Origin: Microvirga soli
GTDB taxonomy: Bacteria > Pseudomonadota > Alphaproteobacteria > Rhizobiales > Beijerinckiaceae
Assembly: GCF_016734765.1 (NCBI RefSeq)
Contig: NZ_JAERQE010000020.1
Location: 1 to 64,000 of the forward strand
Direction of reading: 5' to 3'
Length of the DNA stretch: 64,000 nt
A model generated the notes under the pieces. The model was not told where the DNA came from. It saw nothing but the letters and a program-made list of their open reading frames with translations, and did no database searches. Each line of letters opens with the position of its first letter. The stretch's first letter is position 1. Positions 24,002-32,805 of the stretch are shown here, in pieces. A program made the position numbers and the translations under genes.

Positions 24002-25297
24002 ATGAATGGATACGGGGATACCTACTACGCCCGCACGCTCGCTGATGGGTCGCAACGGCCTTCTCTTGAGGGAGCAGTGACCGTCGACGTCGCTGTCGTC
24101 GGCGGTGGACTTGCGGGGCTTACGGCGGCACTCGATCTGGCACGGGCGGGGCGCTCCGTAGCGGTTTTGGAGGCTGAAAAGGTCGGGTGGGGAGCGTCAG
24201 GGCGGAACGGGGGCTTTGTTGGACCCGGGTATGCGACAGGTCATGCCGATATCGTCCGCATGGTCGGAGCCGAGCAGGCGCAGGCTTTGCACCGCCTTTC
24301 GATCGAGGGCGCCCGGATTGTCGAGGAGAACATCGAAAGCCTCGCCCTGGGTGACAACAAGCGGGTCCACGGCAAGTTGAGCGTGCTCCGGTATGATGAT
24401 CCGGATAGCCTTGAGCGGAATTGCGAGATGATGCAGAGGGAGTTCGGCTATCACCTCGAAGTGATGCCGACCGATGCTGTACGAGGCGTCTTGCGCTCGC
24501 AGAAATATCATCAGGCACTTTACGACCCTGCGAGCTTTCACTTTCACCCTCTCAACTATGCCCGGTCCCTGGCAAAGGCTATCGAGGCCTTGGGTGGGCG
24601 CATCTTCGAACAATCCCGGGTCACTGGATGCGATCTCGACCGGGCGGAGAAAACTGTCAGGACATCGCAAGGGGAGGTGAGGGCGCGAGACGTGGTTCTG
24701 GCCGGTGGAGGGTATACGGACGATCTGGTGCCTCGCTTGCGTCGAAGTATCCTGCCGATTGCAACCTATGTGCTGCTGACGGAGTCAGCACCCGAAAAGC
24801 TCGCCGAGGCGGTGCGCACGTCGATGGCGATTAGCGACAACCGGCGTGCTGGGGATTACTACCGCCTCGTCGACGACGGACGGCGCCTTCTCTGGGGCGG
24901 CCGGATTACGACGCGTACCACCGAGCCTCGTCGCCTCGCTCAGATGATGCAGAAGACGATGATTTCTACCTACCCGCAACTCGAAGGCGTACGTGTGGAA
25001 ACGGCTTGGTCGGGCCTCATGGCCTATGCTCGTCACCTGATGCCGCTCATCGGGCAGCTTCAGTCGGGAGTCTGGTATGTGTTCGGCTTCGGCGGGCGCG
25101 GCCTGAACACGACGGCCATCGGAGGGCGCGTGATCGCGGAGGGGATCCTCAAATCAAGCGATCGCTACCGGCTTTATGAACCCTTTAGTCTCAGGTGGAA
25201 TGGAGGTCCGTTCGGCGTTGCCGCGGCACAGCTCACCTATTGGACCTACCAGGCCATGGATCTCGCCAAGGAGCGTCGAGCCGCCCGCGTTGATTGA
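24002..25297 (+). CDS. FAD-dependent amine/amino-acid oxidoreductase (DAO family)
   Basis: 431 residues. The FAD-binding dinucleotide fold is VDVAVVGGGLAGLTAALDLA, with the acceptor acid in VAVLEAEKVGWGASGRNGGF, the latter typical of DAO and gamma-glutamylputrescine oxidase (PuuB-like) enzymes. The C-terminal FAD contact is GFGGRGLNTTAIGGRVIAE. It oxidises a C-N bond of an amino acid or polyamine derivative to an imine, with O2 or a quinone as acceptor. ATG 24002 is used; TTG 23999 precedes it directly. Convergent with the amino-acid ABC transporter genes, suggesting a shared substrate. Confidence 0.88.
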   Translation: MNGYGDTYYARTLADGSQRPSLEGAVTVDVAVVGGGLAGLTAALDLARAGRSVAVLEAEKVGWGASGRNGGFVGPGYATGHADIVRMVGAEQAQALHRLSIEGARIVEENIESLALGDNKRVHGKLSVLRYDDPDSLERNCEMMQREFGYHLEVMPTDAVRGVLRSQKYHQALYDPASFHFHPLNYARSLAKAIEALGGRIFEQSRVTGCDLDRAEKTVRTSQGEVRARDVVLAGGGYTDDLVPRLRRSILPIATYVLLTESAPEKLAEAVRTSMAISDNRRAGDYYRLVDDGRRLLWGGRITTRTTEPRRLAQMMQKTMISTYPQLEGVRVETAWSGLMAYARHLMPLIGQLQSGVWYVFGFGGRGLNTTAIGGRVIAEGILKSSDRYRLYEPFSLRWNGGPFGVAAAQLTYWTYQAMDLAKERRAARVD

Positions 25298-25324
25298 CGT
25301 GGACCTCCGGCTCCGCAGGATCCG

Positions 25325-26437
25325 CTAGTCGTGCCCGAGGCGCATCCGGCGCTCCAGAAAACGGCTATAGGCGCCCATCCCGTAGGAGAAAACCAGGAAT
25401 ACGGCGGCCGCAAAGACATAGCCCTCCAGCACGGCAATACCCACCCAATTGGGATCCGTCATTGCTGTGCGCACGGTGGAGAGGAAATCGAGAAGGCCAA
25501 TGATCGTGACAAGAGTCGTGTCCTGGAAGAATCCGATGGAGATGTTCACAAGAGGCGGAATCGCGATCTTCAGCGCCTGAGGCAGTACGATGAGGCGCAT
25601 GGACTGCCAATAATGCAGCCCCATGGCGCTGGCGGCTTCGTGCTGCCCCCTTGGAATCGCCTGCAGCCCGCCGCGCACGGCTTCTGCTATATAGGCCGCG
25701 GCGAAAATGATGATCGCGATCTGAGCCCGCAGCAGCTTGTCCACGGTGATCCCGCTCGGCATGAAAAGCGGCAGCATGACCGACGCCATGAACAGAATGC
25801 TGATGAGCGGCACGCCTCGGATCACCTCGATGAAGACGATGGCGATCACCCGGATGGCAGGGAGCTTCGAAGAACGGGCCAAGGCGAGCACGACCCCAAG
25901 GGGGAATCCGAAGGCCAGACCAACGGCCGAGAGCAGAAACGAGAGCGGCAGGCCGCTCCATTGCGTCGTCGGCACATAGGGAAGTCCGAAAATTCCGCCC
26001 CAGAGCAGGACCGCAGTGGTCAGGATCGTGCCACCCCAGAGAACGAGGAGCTTTTTGTTCCAGAAACGCGGGATCATTGTGATGGCGATCGCGCCGAGGA
26101 ACAGAATCATCGCGAGCGCAACGCGCCAATGCTCGTCGTAAGGATAGACCCCGAAGACCATGAAACGGAGCTTGGCTTCGTAATAGGGAAAGCAGGCACC
26201 TTGCCCCACCTTGCAGGCCTGGGCGCCCCCCTCGGTGACGGCCCGGGTCACGAGCCAGCCATAGGAGCCTTTGATCCCGAGCCACATGAGCCAGAGACAG
26301 ACCAAGGTGATCAATGCATTGACCGGGGTCCCGATAAGGGGCTTGAGCGTCCGATGGAGCAGGCGGCGTTCCACACCCGGGTCGCGCCGAATCGGCATCT
26401 TCAATTGCGCTTCGGCAATGTCGGTTGCAGTCGTCAT
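25325..26437 (-). CDS. aapM: amino-acid ABC transporter permease, AapM type
   Basis: 370 residues with an N-terminal extension and extra helices, as in the general L-amino-acid permease AapM, then the BPD_transp_1 core. The EAA coupling loop is EAVRGGLQAIPRGQHEAASA followed by MGLHYWQSMRLIVLPQALKI. ATG 26437 starts three bases after the aapQ stop, with AAGGAGCG inside the end of aapQ, so translation is coupled. The ATP-binding gene aapP that normally follows is absent; the next gene is on the opposite strand. Confidence 0.9.
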   Translation of the reverse strand: MTTATDIAEAQLKMPIRRDPGVERRLLHRTLKPLIGTPVNALITLVCLWLMWLGIKGSYGWLVTRAVTEGGAQACKVGQGACFPYYEAKLRFMVFGVYPYDEHWRVALAMILFLGAIAITMIPRFWNKKLLVLWGGTILTTAVLLWGGIFGLPYVPTTQWSGLPLSFLLSAVGLAFGFPLGVVLALARSSKLPAIRVIAIVFIEVIRGVPLISILFMASVMLPLFMPSGITVDKLLRAQIAIIIFAAAYIAEAVRGGLQAIPRGQHEAASAMGLHYWQSMRLIVLPQALKIAIPPLVNISIGFFQDTTLVTIIGLLDFLSTVRTAMTDPNWVGIAVLEGYVFAAAVFLVFSYGMGAYSRFLERRMRLGHD

Positions 26438-26440
26438 GAC

Positions 26441-27613
26441 CTAGCGCTCCTTCAGCGCGACGCGGCTGTTGTACCAGTTCATGAACAGGGAGATTGCAAT
26501 CGATAGACCGAGATAGACCAGCATGAAGATCGCGATGCCTTCGATCGCCTGACCGGTCTGGTTCATGGTCGTGTTTGAGACCATCACAAGGTCCGGGTAT
26601 CCGATTGCGATGGCAAGCGACGAGTTCTTGAAGAGGCTTAAGTAGCTGCTGGTGAGGGGAGGAATGATGACCCGCAAAGCCTGAGGAAGGACGACCAGCC
26701 GCATAGTCAGGCCGTCTCTCAAACCAAGGGCGCGTGACGCCTCCCATTGGCCCTTACGCACCGACAAGATGCCGCTTCGCACGATCTCGGCGATGCCGGC
26801 CGAGGCGGAGAGGGCAAGGCCGATGAGGAGAGCCGTGAATTCCGGCGTGAGCTGCGAGCCGCCGGTCAGGCGAAAGCGCCCTTTCTCGGGAAGACTGACT
26901 GTGAACTCAGGCTGCATGATCAGGAACGAAAGAGCAGGCGGCAGCAGGAGTGCAAAGGCAATCAAAGGCCATGTGGTTCGCTCTTTGCCGGTTTTGATGC
27001 GCTCTGCGATCGTGTGGCGGCGAAGGGCAACCGCCAGGCCTCCTCCGAGAACGAGCGCGGCGAAAATGATCGTGTGAGCACGGGTCCAGACCAGGGACGG
27101 AACGGTCAATCCACTGTTGCTCATGAAGACATGAGGAAGGATTTCCCATGCTTCCCGGACAGTCGGCAGGCCGGTGACGATCAAGGCGTACCAGAGGAAG
27201 AGATAGAGCAGGAGAGGGACGTTCCGCAGCGCCTCCACGTAGAGGAAGGCGAGAAGAGCAAGCAAGGGATTGCGCGACAGGCGCGCGATGCCGACGACGA
27301 GGCCCAGAATTGATGCAAGCACGACGCTCCAGGCCGAAACCCAAACCGTGTTGACGATGCCGGCCAGAATGGCACGACCATAGGTGTCAGTTGGCTTGTA
27401 GTCGATCATCGTCTGGCTGATGACGAAGCCGGCCTCGCGGCTCAGATAGCCGAAGCCCGTGGCGATGTTCTGCTCTGCAAGCTTCTGCGAGACGTTCGAA
27501 AACAGATAAAGACCAAGAAGGACGATGCTCCCGACAGCGAGCACCTGATAAAGAATCGCCCGGAAGCGAAGATTGTAGAGGAGCCTCGTCGCGCTCATCG
27601 AATCTGCCCGCAT
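26441..27613 (-). CDS. aapQ: amino-acid ABC transporter permease, AapQ type
   Basis: 390 residues. The long AapQ layout shows a first helix (VLAVGSIVLLGLYLFSNV), a periplasmic domain, and the transmembrane core with coupling loop EIVRSGILSVRKGQWEASRA, then LVVLPQALRVIIPPLTSSYL. AAGGG precedes ATG 27613. Together with AapM it forms the membrane channel for polar amino acids. It lies 66 bases after the binding-protein gene. Confidence 0.9.
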   Translation of the reverse strand: MRADSMSATRLLYNLRFRAILYQVLAVGSIVLLGLYLFSNVSQKLAEQNIATGFGYLSREAGFVISQTMIDYKPTDTYGRAILAGIVNTVWVSAWSVVLASILGLVVGIARLSRNPLLALLAFLYVEALRNVPLLLYLFLWYALIVTGLPTVREAWEILPHVFMSNSGLTVPSLVWTRAHTIIFAALVLGGGLAVALRRHTIAERIKTGKERTTWPLIAFALLLPPALSFLIMQPEFTVSLPEKGRFRLTGGSQLTPEFTALLIGLALSASAGIAEIVRSGILSVRKGQWEASRALGLRDGLTMRLVVLPQALRVIIPPLTSSYLSLFKNSSLAIAIGYPDLVMVSNTTMNQTGQAIEGIAIFMLVYLGLSIAISLFMNWYNSRVALKER

Positions 27614-27679
27614 GATGACCCTTTCCGGGAAATGCTGAAGACGAAGCGGGCGGCCTCAAGGCCGCCCGCAGATCTCAGA

Positions 27680-28717
27680 CTACCGGAACGGCGGTGAGTA
27701 GAGCAGGCCGCCCTTGTTCCAGAGCTCATTTGGGCCACGTGAGAGGCCGAGACGCGTCTCAGGGCCGAGGTTGCGCTCGAAGAGTTCGGCATAGTTTCCA
27801 AGCGACTTGATGACGTTGTAGCCCCACTTGTTGTCGAGGCCGAGCATCTTTCCGAGGTCGCCATTCACGCCGAGCATGCGCTGGACTTCCGGATCCTGGC
27901 TCTTGAGTTGTTCGTCGACATTAGCCTGTGTGATGCCCTTCTCCTCGGCAGCCACGAGCAAGTAGATCGTCCAGCTCAGGATATCGCGCCAGTTCGGATC
28001 GTTCTGACGAACCGTCGGAGCGAGCGGCTCCTTCGAGATGGTCTCGGGCAGGACGACGTAGTCCGAGGGATTGTTGGCAATGGCGCGCACGGAAGCGAGA
28101 TCCGAGCGATCCGAGGTGATGGCATCGCAGCGGCCGTTGAAGAACGCATTGCGCCATTCGTCGGAGTTCTCGAACACCACGGATTCATACTTGATGTTTC
28201 GGGGGCGGAAGAAATCCTCGAGGTTTTGGAGAGTGGTCGTGCCCGGCAGGAGGCAGATCGCGGCATCGGCAAGTTCGCCGGCGCTCTTCACGTTGAGCTT
28301 GGTCGATACCATCAGGCCCTGACCATCGTAGAACACTACCGGCCCGAAATCGAGGCCGAGGGATGCGTCGCGTGAGAAGCTCCAGGTGTTCTGGCGGGAC
28401 AGGACGTCGACCTCACCAGACTGAACGGCCTGAAAGCGAACATTCGTGTTCAGCGGGATGAAGTCGACCTTGTCGGGATCTGCAAAAATTGCCGCCGACA
28501 TTGCTCGGCAGACGTCGACATCGAAGCCGCGTCGCGCGCCCTTGTCGTCGGCATAGGAGAAGCCGGGTGAGACGGGCGAGACGCCGCAAAGGATCTTGCC
28601 GCGCTTCTTGACCGTGTCGAGCGTCGCCTGGGCGGATGCTGGCGCAGCCGAGACGGCGGCGACACCAGCAATGAGGCCCATTGCAAGCCAACGGGTCAAA
28701 GATCTGGATTGTGTCAT
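27680..28717 (-). CDS. aapJ: amino-acid ABC transporter substrate-binding protein, AapJ type
   Basis: 345 residues. A signal peptide ends at APASAQA, then LDTVKKRGKILCGVSPVSPG with the AapJ-type cysteine. SYADDKGARRGFDVDVCRAM and VDVLSRQNTWSFSRD follow, both diagnostic of the AapJ/BztA family. ATG 28717 is the sensible start because a longer frame only adds basic residues before the signal peptide. Periplasmic receptor of the transporter encoded just downstream. In related bacteria the set transports a broad range of L-amino acids. Confidence 0.92.
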   Translation of the reverse strand: MTQSRSLTRWLAMGLIAGVAAVSAAPASAQATLDTVKKRGKILCGVSPVSPGFSYADDKGARRGFDVDVCRAMSAAIFADPDKVDFIPLNTNVRFQAVQSGEVDVLSRQNTWSFSRDASLGLDFGPVVFYDGQGLMVSTKLNVKSAGELADAAICLLPGTTTLQNLEDFFRPRNIKYESVVFENSDEWRNAFFNGRCDAITSDRSDLASVRAIANNPSDYVVLPETISKEPLAPTVRQNDPNWRDILSWTIYLLVAAEEKGITQANVDEQLKSQDPEVQRMLGVNGDLGKMLGLDNKWGYNVIKSLGNYAELFERNLGPETRLGLSRGPNELWNKGGLLYSPPFR

Positions 28718-28905
28718 TGTATTCCCTCTTTCCGTGCGCCTTATCCGGCCGCTACCCGTCAAAGCTAGACCCTAACCAACCCGAGTTTCAAGGGTAGAAT
28801 TTCCCAACGTAAGCCGTTCCGGAACTTGCCGGTTGACCAAAAGGGATGCACAGTCGCGTACCTTCCGTGGCGACGTTCGCTGCCGCTCATCATTCGCGAG
28901 TTATC

Positions 28906-30543
28906 ATGCCGATCCTGCCCAAAGCCGATATCGTCCTCACCAATGGCCGGATCTTCCGCGGCCTTTCAGAGCAGGTGACCGAAGCGATTGCGCTCTGGGC
29001 TGGGCAGGTTCTAGCGGCGGGATCGGCAGCCGACATGGAGCCTCTCATCGGACCGCGGACACGCGTGATCGATCTCGCGGGCCGCCTTGCCACTCCTGGA
29101 TTGTGCGACTCGCACATGCATCTTCTCCCTTACGGGGTCATCATGGGGCACGTGGATGTGCGCGCTGCATCTGCGCCAACTCTCACGGCCTTACTCGAAA
29201 GAGTTAGGCAGCGTGCCTCGGTTACGCCGCCCGGCCAGTGGATTCAGGGGCGCGGATACGATCAGTTCGAACTCGACGTCAGGCGCCACCCTTTGCGCGA
29301 AGAGCTTGATGCCGTGGCCCCCGATCATCCGGTTGCGATCGTGAGAGCGTGTGGCCACGTGACGATCTGCAACTCGAAGGCGCTGGAGCTTGCAGGGATC
29401 GACGAATCGACCCCCGTTCCGCAGGGAGGTGCCATCGAGCAGCGGGACGGGCGCCTGACGGGCCTTTTGGCCGAGACCGGACGCGACCGTCTCAAGGCCG
29501 TGCTGCCGGAGCCGACGGATCAGGAACTCGTTCAGGCCATCGACGATGCCGGCCGCGCCTGCCTGTCCTATGGGATCACCAGCGTGATGGATGCGGGTGT
29601 CGGCATGAGGGCAGGCTACCGCGAGGTCGCTGCTTATCGCACAGCCCAACGCCTCGGACGCCTTCCCGTGCGAACGACCCAGTGCCTGCTTGGAGGTCCA
29701 GGCGGTATCGTAGAGCAGGCCTATGCTGATGGCGTGGTGACGGGCGCAGGCGATTCTATGCTGCGCGTCGGTCCGGTGAAGATCTTCACGGATGGCAGCG
29801 CCGGTGGCCGGACGGCCGCCATGAGCGAGCCTTATGTTGGAGACCCGAAGACCACGGGCCTGATGCTTTTGCACGACCACGAGATGAACGACCTTGTGCA
29901 TGACTATCACGCCAAAGGCTATCAGCTGGCTGTTCATGCCATCGGCGATGCGGCCATCGAGCAGACGCTGAATGCCTTCGAACTGGCTCTCGAAGCAATG
30001 CCAGATGCCGACCGGCGCCACAGGATCGAGCACGCGGGCTATGCCCGGGCCGACCAGAATGCTCGCATGCAGCGCCTGGGCGTTCAGCCGGTGCCGCAGC
30101 CTGTGTTCATCTACGATTTCGGGGACCTATACGTCTCCGTCGTGGGGGAAAAGCGGGCAAAGCCATCCTATCCTCTCAAGACCTGGATCGATCTCGGCTT
30201 CAAGCCTGCCGCCGGCAGCGACGCGCCTGTTTGCGACATCAATCCCTTCCCGAACTTCTTCTCTATGCTCACCCGAAAGACTTCCCATGGCACAGTCATG
30301 GATGAGCGGGAGGTGGTATCCATCGAGCAGGCCATCACCGCCTTCACGGAGTTCGGCGCCTATGTGAACAAGGCCGAGCATGAATGGGGCCGCCTCGTGC
30401 CGGGTCTTGCGGCGGATGTTGCTGTGTTCTCCCGCGATCTTCTGACGACTTCGCCTGAGGAAATCCTCAACGATACCCGCTGCGATCTCACGATCCGCGG
30501 AGGCGAAGTGGTGTTCGACCGTCACGGAGAGACGGCCCGCTGA
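28906..30543 (+). CDS. amidohydrolase, YtcJ-like (Amidohydro_3)
   Basis: About 545 residues. The N-terminal beta-sandwich is ADIVLTNGRIFRGLSEQVTE. The metal-site HxH is in GLCDSHMHLLPYG, the barrel His region in YQLAVHAIGDAAIEQTLNAF, then RIEHAGYARADQNARMQRLG, and the conserved Asp in AAGSDAPVCDINPFPNFFSM. This is the YtcJ/NfdA branch of metal-dependent amide or formamide hydrolases. Start uncertain: ATG 28906 begins the domain, while a frame from 28846 adds 20 residues. It ends just before the bidirectional terminator at 30575 and faces the amidohydrolase operon. Confidence 0.85.
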   Translation: MPILPKADIVLTNGRIFRGLSEQVTEAIALWAGQVLAAGSAADMEPLIGPRTRVIDLAGRLATPGLCDSHMHLLPYGVIMGHVDVRAASAPTLTALLERVRQRASVTPPGQWIQGRGYDQFELDVRRHPLREELDAVAPDHPVAIVRACGHVTICNSKALELAGIDESTPVPQGGAIEQRDGRLTGLLAETGRDRLKAVLPEPTDQELVQAIDDAGRACLSYGITSVMDAGVGMRAGYREVAAYRTAQRLGRLPVRTTQCLLGGPGGIVEQAYADGVVTGAGDSMLRVGPVKIFTDGSAGGRTAAMSEPYVGDPKTTGLMLLHDHEMNDLVHDYHAKGYQLAVHAIGDAAIEQTLNAFELALEAMPDADRRHRIEHAGYARADQNARMQRLGVQPVPQPVFIYDFGDLYVSVVGEKRAKPSYPLKTWIDLGFKPAAGSDAPVCDINPFPNFFSMLTRKTSHGTVMDEREVVSIEQAITAFTEFGAYVNKAEHEWGRLVPGLAADVAVFSRDLLTTSPEEILNDTRCDLTIRGGEVVFDRHGETAR

Positions 30544-30574
30544 TAGACTTGTCTTGGAAATAGACGCCAATAAG

Positions 30575-30602
30575 AAAGGCCCCGAGATCACTCGGGGCCT
30601 TT
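30575..30602. terminator. bidirectional rho-independent terminator
   Basis: AAAGGCCCCGAG, loop ATCA, CTCGGGGCCTTT: a perfect 12-bp stem followed by TTTCTT on the plus strand and TTTCTTATT on the minus strand. It sits between two convergent genes and serves both. Confidence 0.93.
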
Positions 30603-30623
30603 CTTGCTTCATGGACCTGCCAC

Positions 30624-32075
30624 TCAATTGCGGATGGGGAAGACGCGGGGGCTCAGCTCTTCGAGTTCCCGTCCCGCCCAATCGCGCTGGGACGCCGACG
30701 CAATCGCTTCGGCTTGGCCTCGGCGCAGCATCTCGATGTCTCCGCCGATGTCGAAGTCCAGAACCTCTCCGTCGCGAACTACCTGACGACCGTCCACATA
30801 GACATCCCTGATGGCTCGATCATTGGCAGAGTACACGAGGCTGCGGATAGGCTCGTAATCGGGCTGCATGTAGGGATTGCTCATGTCGACGACCGAGAAA
30901 TCCGCCTTGCAGCCGGGGGCAAGACGACCCAGGTCCGGGCGGCGGATCATGTCGGCGCCAACGGCCGTGGCTGCCATGAATGCGTCCCGCGTGGTCGATG
31001 CCGTGAAGCTCCCTGCAATGATCCGGCCAGCGTAACAGGCCATGCGGAGTTCATCGAGCATGTTGTGGGGGAAGCTGTCCGTGCCTATGCCGACCTGGAT
31101 GCCTGCCTTCATATAGCGGCTGAGGGTGTTCAGGGCGATGCCGCGCCGCGCGAAGACCACAGGGCAATGTGCGACCTGAGCCCCGCTGTCGCGCAGGCGC
31201 TCGAAATCGTTGGCATGCGGCCAGTGCAGCCAGGGGTGGTCGTTCAGGAAGATGCAGTGACCAATGATCGTGTCCGGTCCGAGGGCGCCGATCTTGTCGA
31301 GCCATTCGATGGGTGTGCAGCCATAACGGCGCATGATCTCCTGGAACTCGACGATGCTCTGCGCGGCATGGATCTGGATCGGCTGGTTACGCTCGCGGGC
31401 AGCATCAAGCGCGTCGCGGATCTGTCCCTCCGTGCAGGTGTCGATCTGGGCTGGCGTGAAGTAGCCGGTGATGCGTCCGCTCGGGTGCTTTGAGGCCGCA
31501 TCGGCGATCTCGATCGCCTCGCGCAGCAGCCGGTCTCCCGTCGCCGGATCGAGATTGTATTCTACCGAGTGGCCATTGGTGGTTTTCCAGGGGCCGGAGC
31601 GGAACATCCCCCAGAGAACGGCGCGAATTCCGGTTTCCGCATATTCGTCAGCCCAGGTCTCGCGCGGCCTGCCGAGGTCGCAGATGGTGGTGACGCCGCT
31701 CTTCAGGAGCTCCGATGCAGCGACGCGAAGCGCCGGGCGCGTGTACTCAGGGCCGATCTGGAACACCGGCATGAACTCATAGAGCGAGCTCTGACCGAGA
31801 CGTGGACTCCCCAGCTCTTCCAGCATGCCCTTCCAGCCGGGTTCATGTCCGGGATGGCTGTGAATATCCACAAAGCCGGGAATGATCATCATCCGGCTGG
31901 CATCGACCTCCTCATCGGCTGTGCCGGAATAGCCGCTCCCGACATGGACGATGTCCGATCCCCGGATCACGAAATCGGCGTTGCGGAGGTAGACATGAGA
32001 GCGGGCTGCTTCGTCCCAGGCGACGATCCAGTCACAATTTCGGAAGAGGGTCATCTTTGCGACGGTGTCGGTCAT
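30624..32075 (-). CDS. amidohydrolase/deaminase of the TrzN/AtzB-cytosine deaminase group, copy 1
   Basis: 483 residues from ATG 32075 (GGAGCTTTCT upstream). Metal ligands: HxH in GFVDIHSHPGHEP, His in PIQIHAAQSIVEFQEI, His in IIGHCIFLNDHPWLHW and Asp in VGIGTDSFPHNMLDEL. The C-terminal sandwich ends RDVYVDGRQVVRDGEVLDFD. The closest pattern is chlorohydrolase/deaminase-type subtype III amidohydrolases acting on ring amines or amides. It is a clear paralogue of 32806-34254, with the same N-terminal motif VAWDEAARSHVYLR. Last gene of the operon before the terminator. Confidence 0.88.
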   Translation of the reverse strand: MTDTVAKMTLFRNCDWIVAWDEAARSHVYLRNADFVIRGSDIVHVGSGYSGTADEEVDASRMMIIPGFVDIHSHPGHEPGWKGMLEELGSPRLGQSSLYEFMPVFQIGPEYTRPALRVAASELLKSGVTTICDLGRPRETWADEYAETGIRAVLWGMFRSGPWKTTNGHSVEYNLDPATGDRLLREAIEIADAASKHPSGRITGYFTPAQIDTCTEGQIRDALDAARERNQPIQIHAAQSIVEFQEIMRRYGCTPIEWLDKIGALGPDTIIGHCIFLNDHPWLHWPHANDFERLRDSGAQVAHCPVVFARRGIALNTLSRYMKAGIQVGIGTDSFPHNMLDELRMACYAGRIIAGSFTASTTRDAFMAATAVGADMIRRPDLGRLAPGCKADFSVVDMSNPYMQPDYEPIRSLVYSANDRAIRDVYVDGRQVVRDGEVLDFDIGGDIEMLRRGQAEAIASASQRDWAGRELEELSPRVFPIRN

Positions 32076-32126
32076 AGAAAGCTCCACAGAGACAGGGAAA
32101 GGTCGATGAGAAGAGTGTGAGTGCCG

Positions 32127-32798
32127 TCAGGACGCGAGAGCCTGCGAAAGGCGGACATGACCGACCGCCATGGCGACGGCGGCCTGGGTTGGCTCGACGA
32201 CAGGAATCCCTACGGCTTCCTCAAGGGCAGCGCGATAGCGCGCCATGCCGGCGCATCCCATCACGAGGACGTCGGCTCCGTGAGTGGTTTTCAACGTCCG
32301 CCCGACCTCGATCATGCGGCCAAGGGTTTTCCCCTCATCCGACAACTCCGCAACACCGAGCCCAATGGAAAGGTCGGCCGCGAAGCGGTCCATGACGCCC
32401 ATCGCGCCGAAATAGCGGAGATGCCTTGGAATGGAGGTCGGCAGGATGGCGATGACGCCGAAGCGCTGCCCGAGGGTGAGCGCCGTCAGCACACCGCATT
32501 CAGCAATTCCGAAGACGCGGCGGCGGCTCTGCTCGCGCAGGGCATGGAGACCCGGATCCGAGAAACACGCAATCACGAAGGCGCCTGCGCTCTCCTCCAG
32601 GTCGGAGGTCTTGCGCAGCATCGGCATGATGACGCCGTCTACATCCCGCTGCGACTGGATCCCGGGTGGCCCCTCGGCCAGCGAGAGGCATATGATGTCA
32701 GGCCCGTCGGTGCTTCTCAGGGGCGTTACGGCTGCACCGATTGCTGCCGTGACCGCCTGCGAAGAATTTGGATTGATGACATAGACCGAAGAGCTCAT
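32127..32798 (-). CDS. Asp/Glu/hydantoin racemase family protein
   Basis: 223 residues. The N-terminus VYVINPNSSQAVTAAIG is the family signature (INPN-s). The two catalytic cysteines are in FVIACFSDPGLHAL and VLVMGCAGMARYR. Family members racemise 5-substituted hydantoins or aspartate/glutamate without cofactor. It lies seven bases after one amidohydrolase and 51 before the other, and in the same run as a hydantoinase, which favours the hydantoin-racemase role. Start ATG 32798. Confidence 0.9.
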   Translation of the reverse strand: MSSSVYVINPNSSQAVTAAIGAAVTPLRSTDGPDIICLSLAEGPPGIQSQRDVDGVIMPMLRKTSDLEESAGAFVIACFSDPGLHALREQSRRRVFGIAECGVLTALTLGQRFGVIAILPTSIPRHLRYFGAMGVMDRFAADLSIGLGVAELSDEGKTLGRMIEVGRTLKTTHGADVLVMGCAGMARYRAALEEAVGIPVVEPTQAAVAMAVGHVRLSQALAS

Positions 32799-32805
32799 AG
32801 TTGCT

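Noticed and set aside
25365-26747. 460-codon frame overlapping the two Aap permease genes
   Set aside because: Out-of-frame shadow; the permease frames carry the family signatures.
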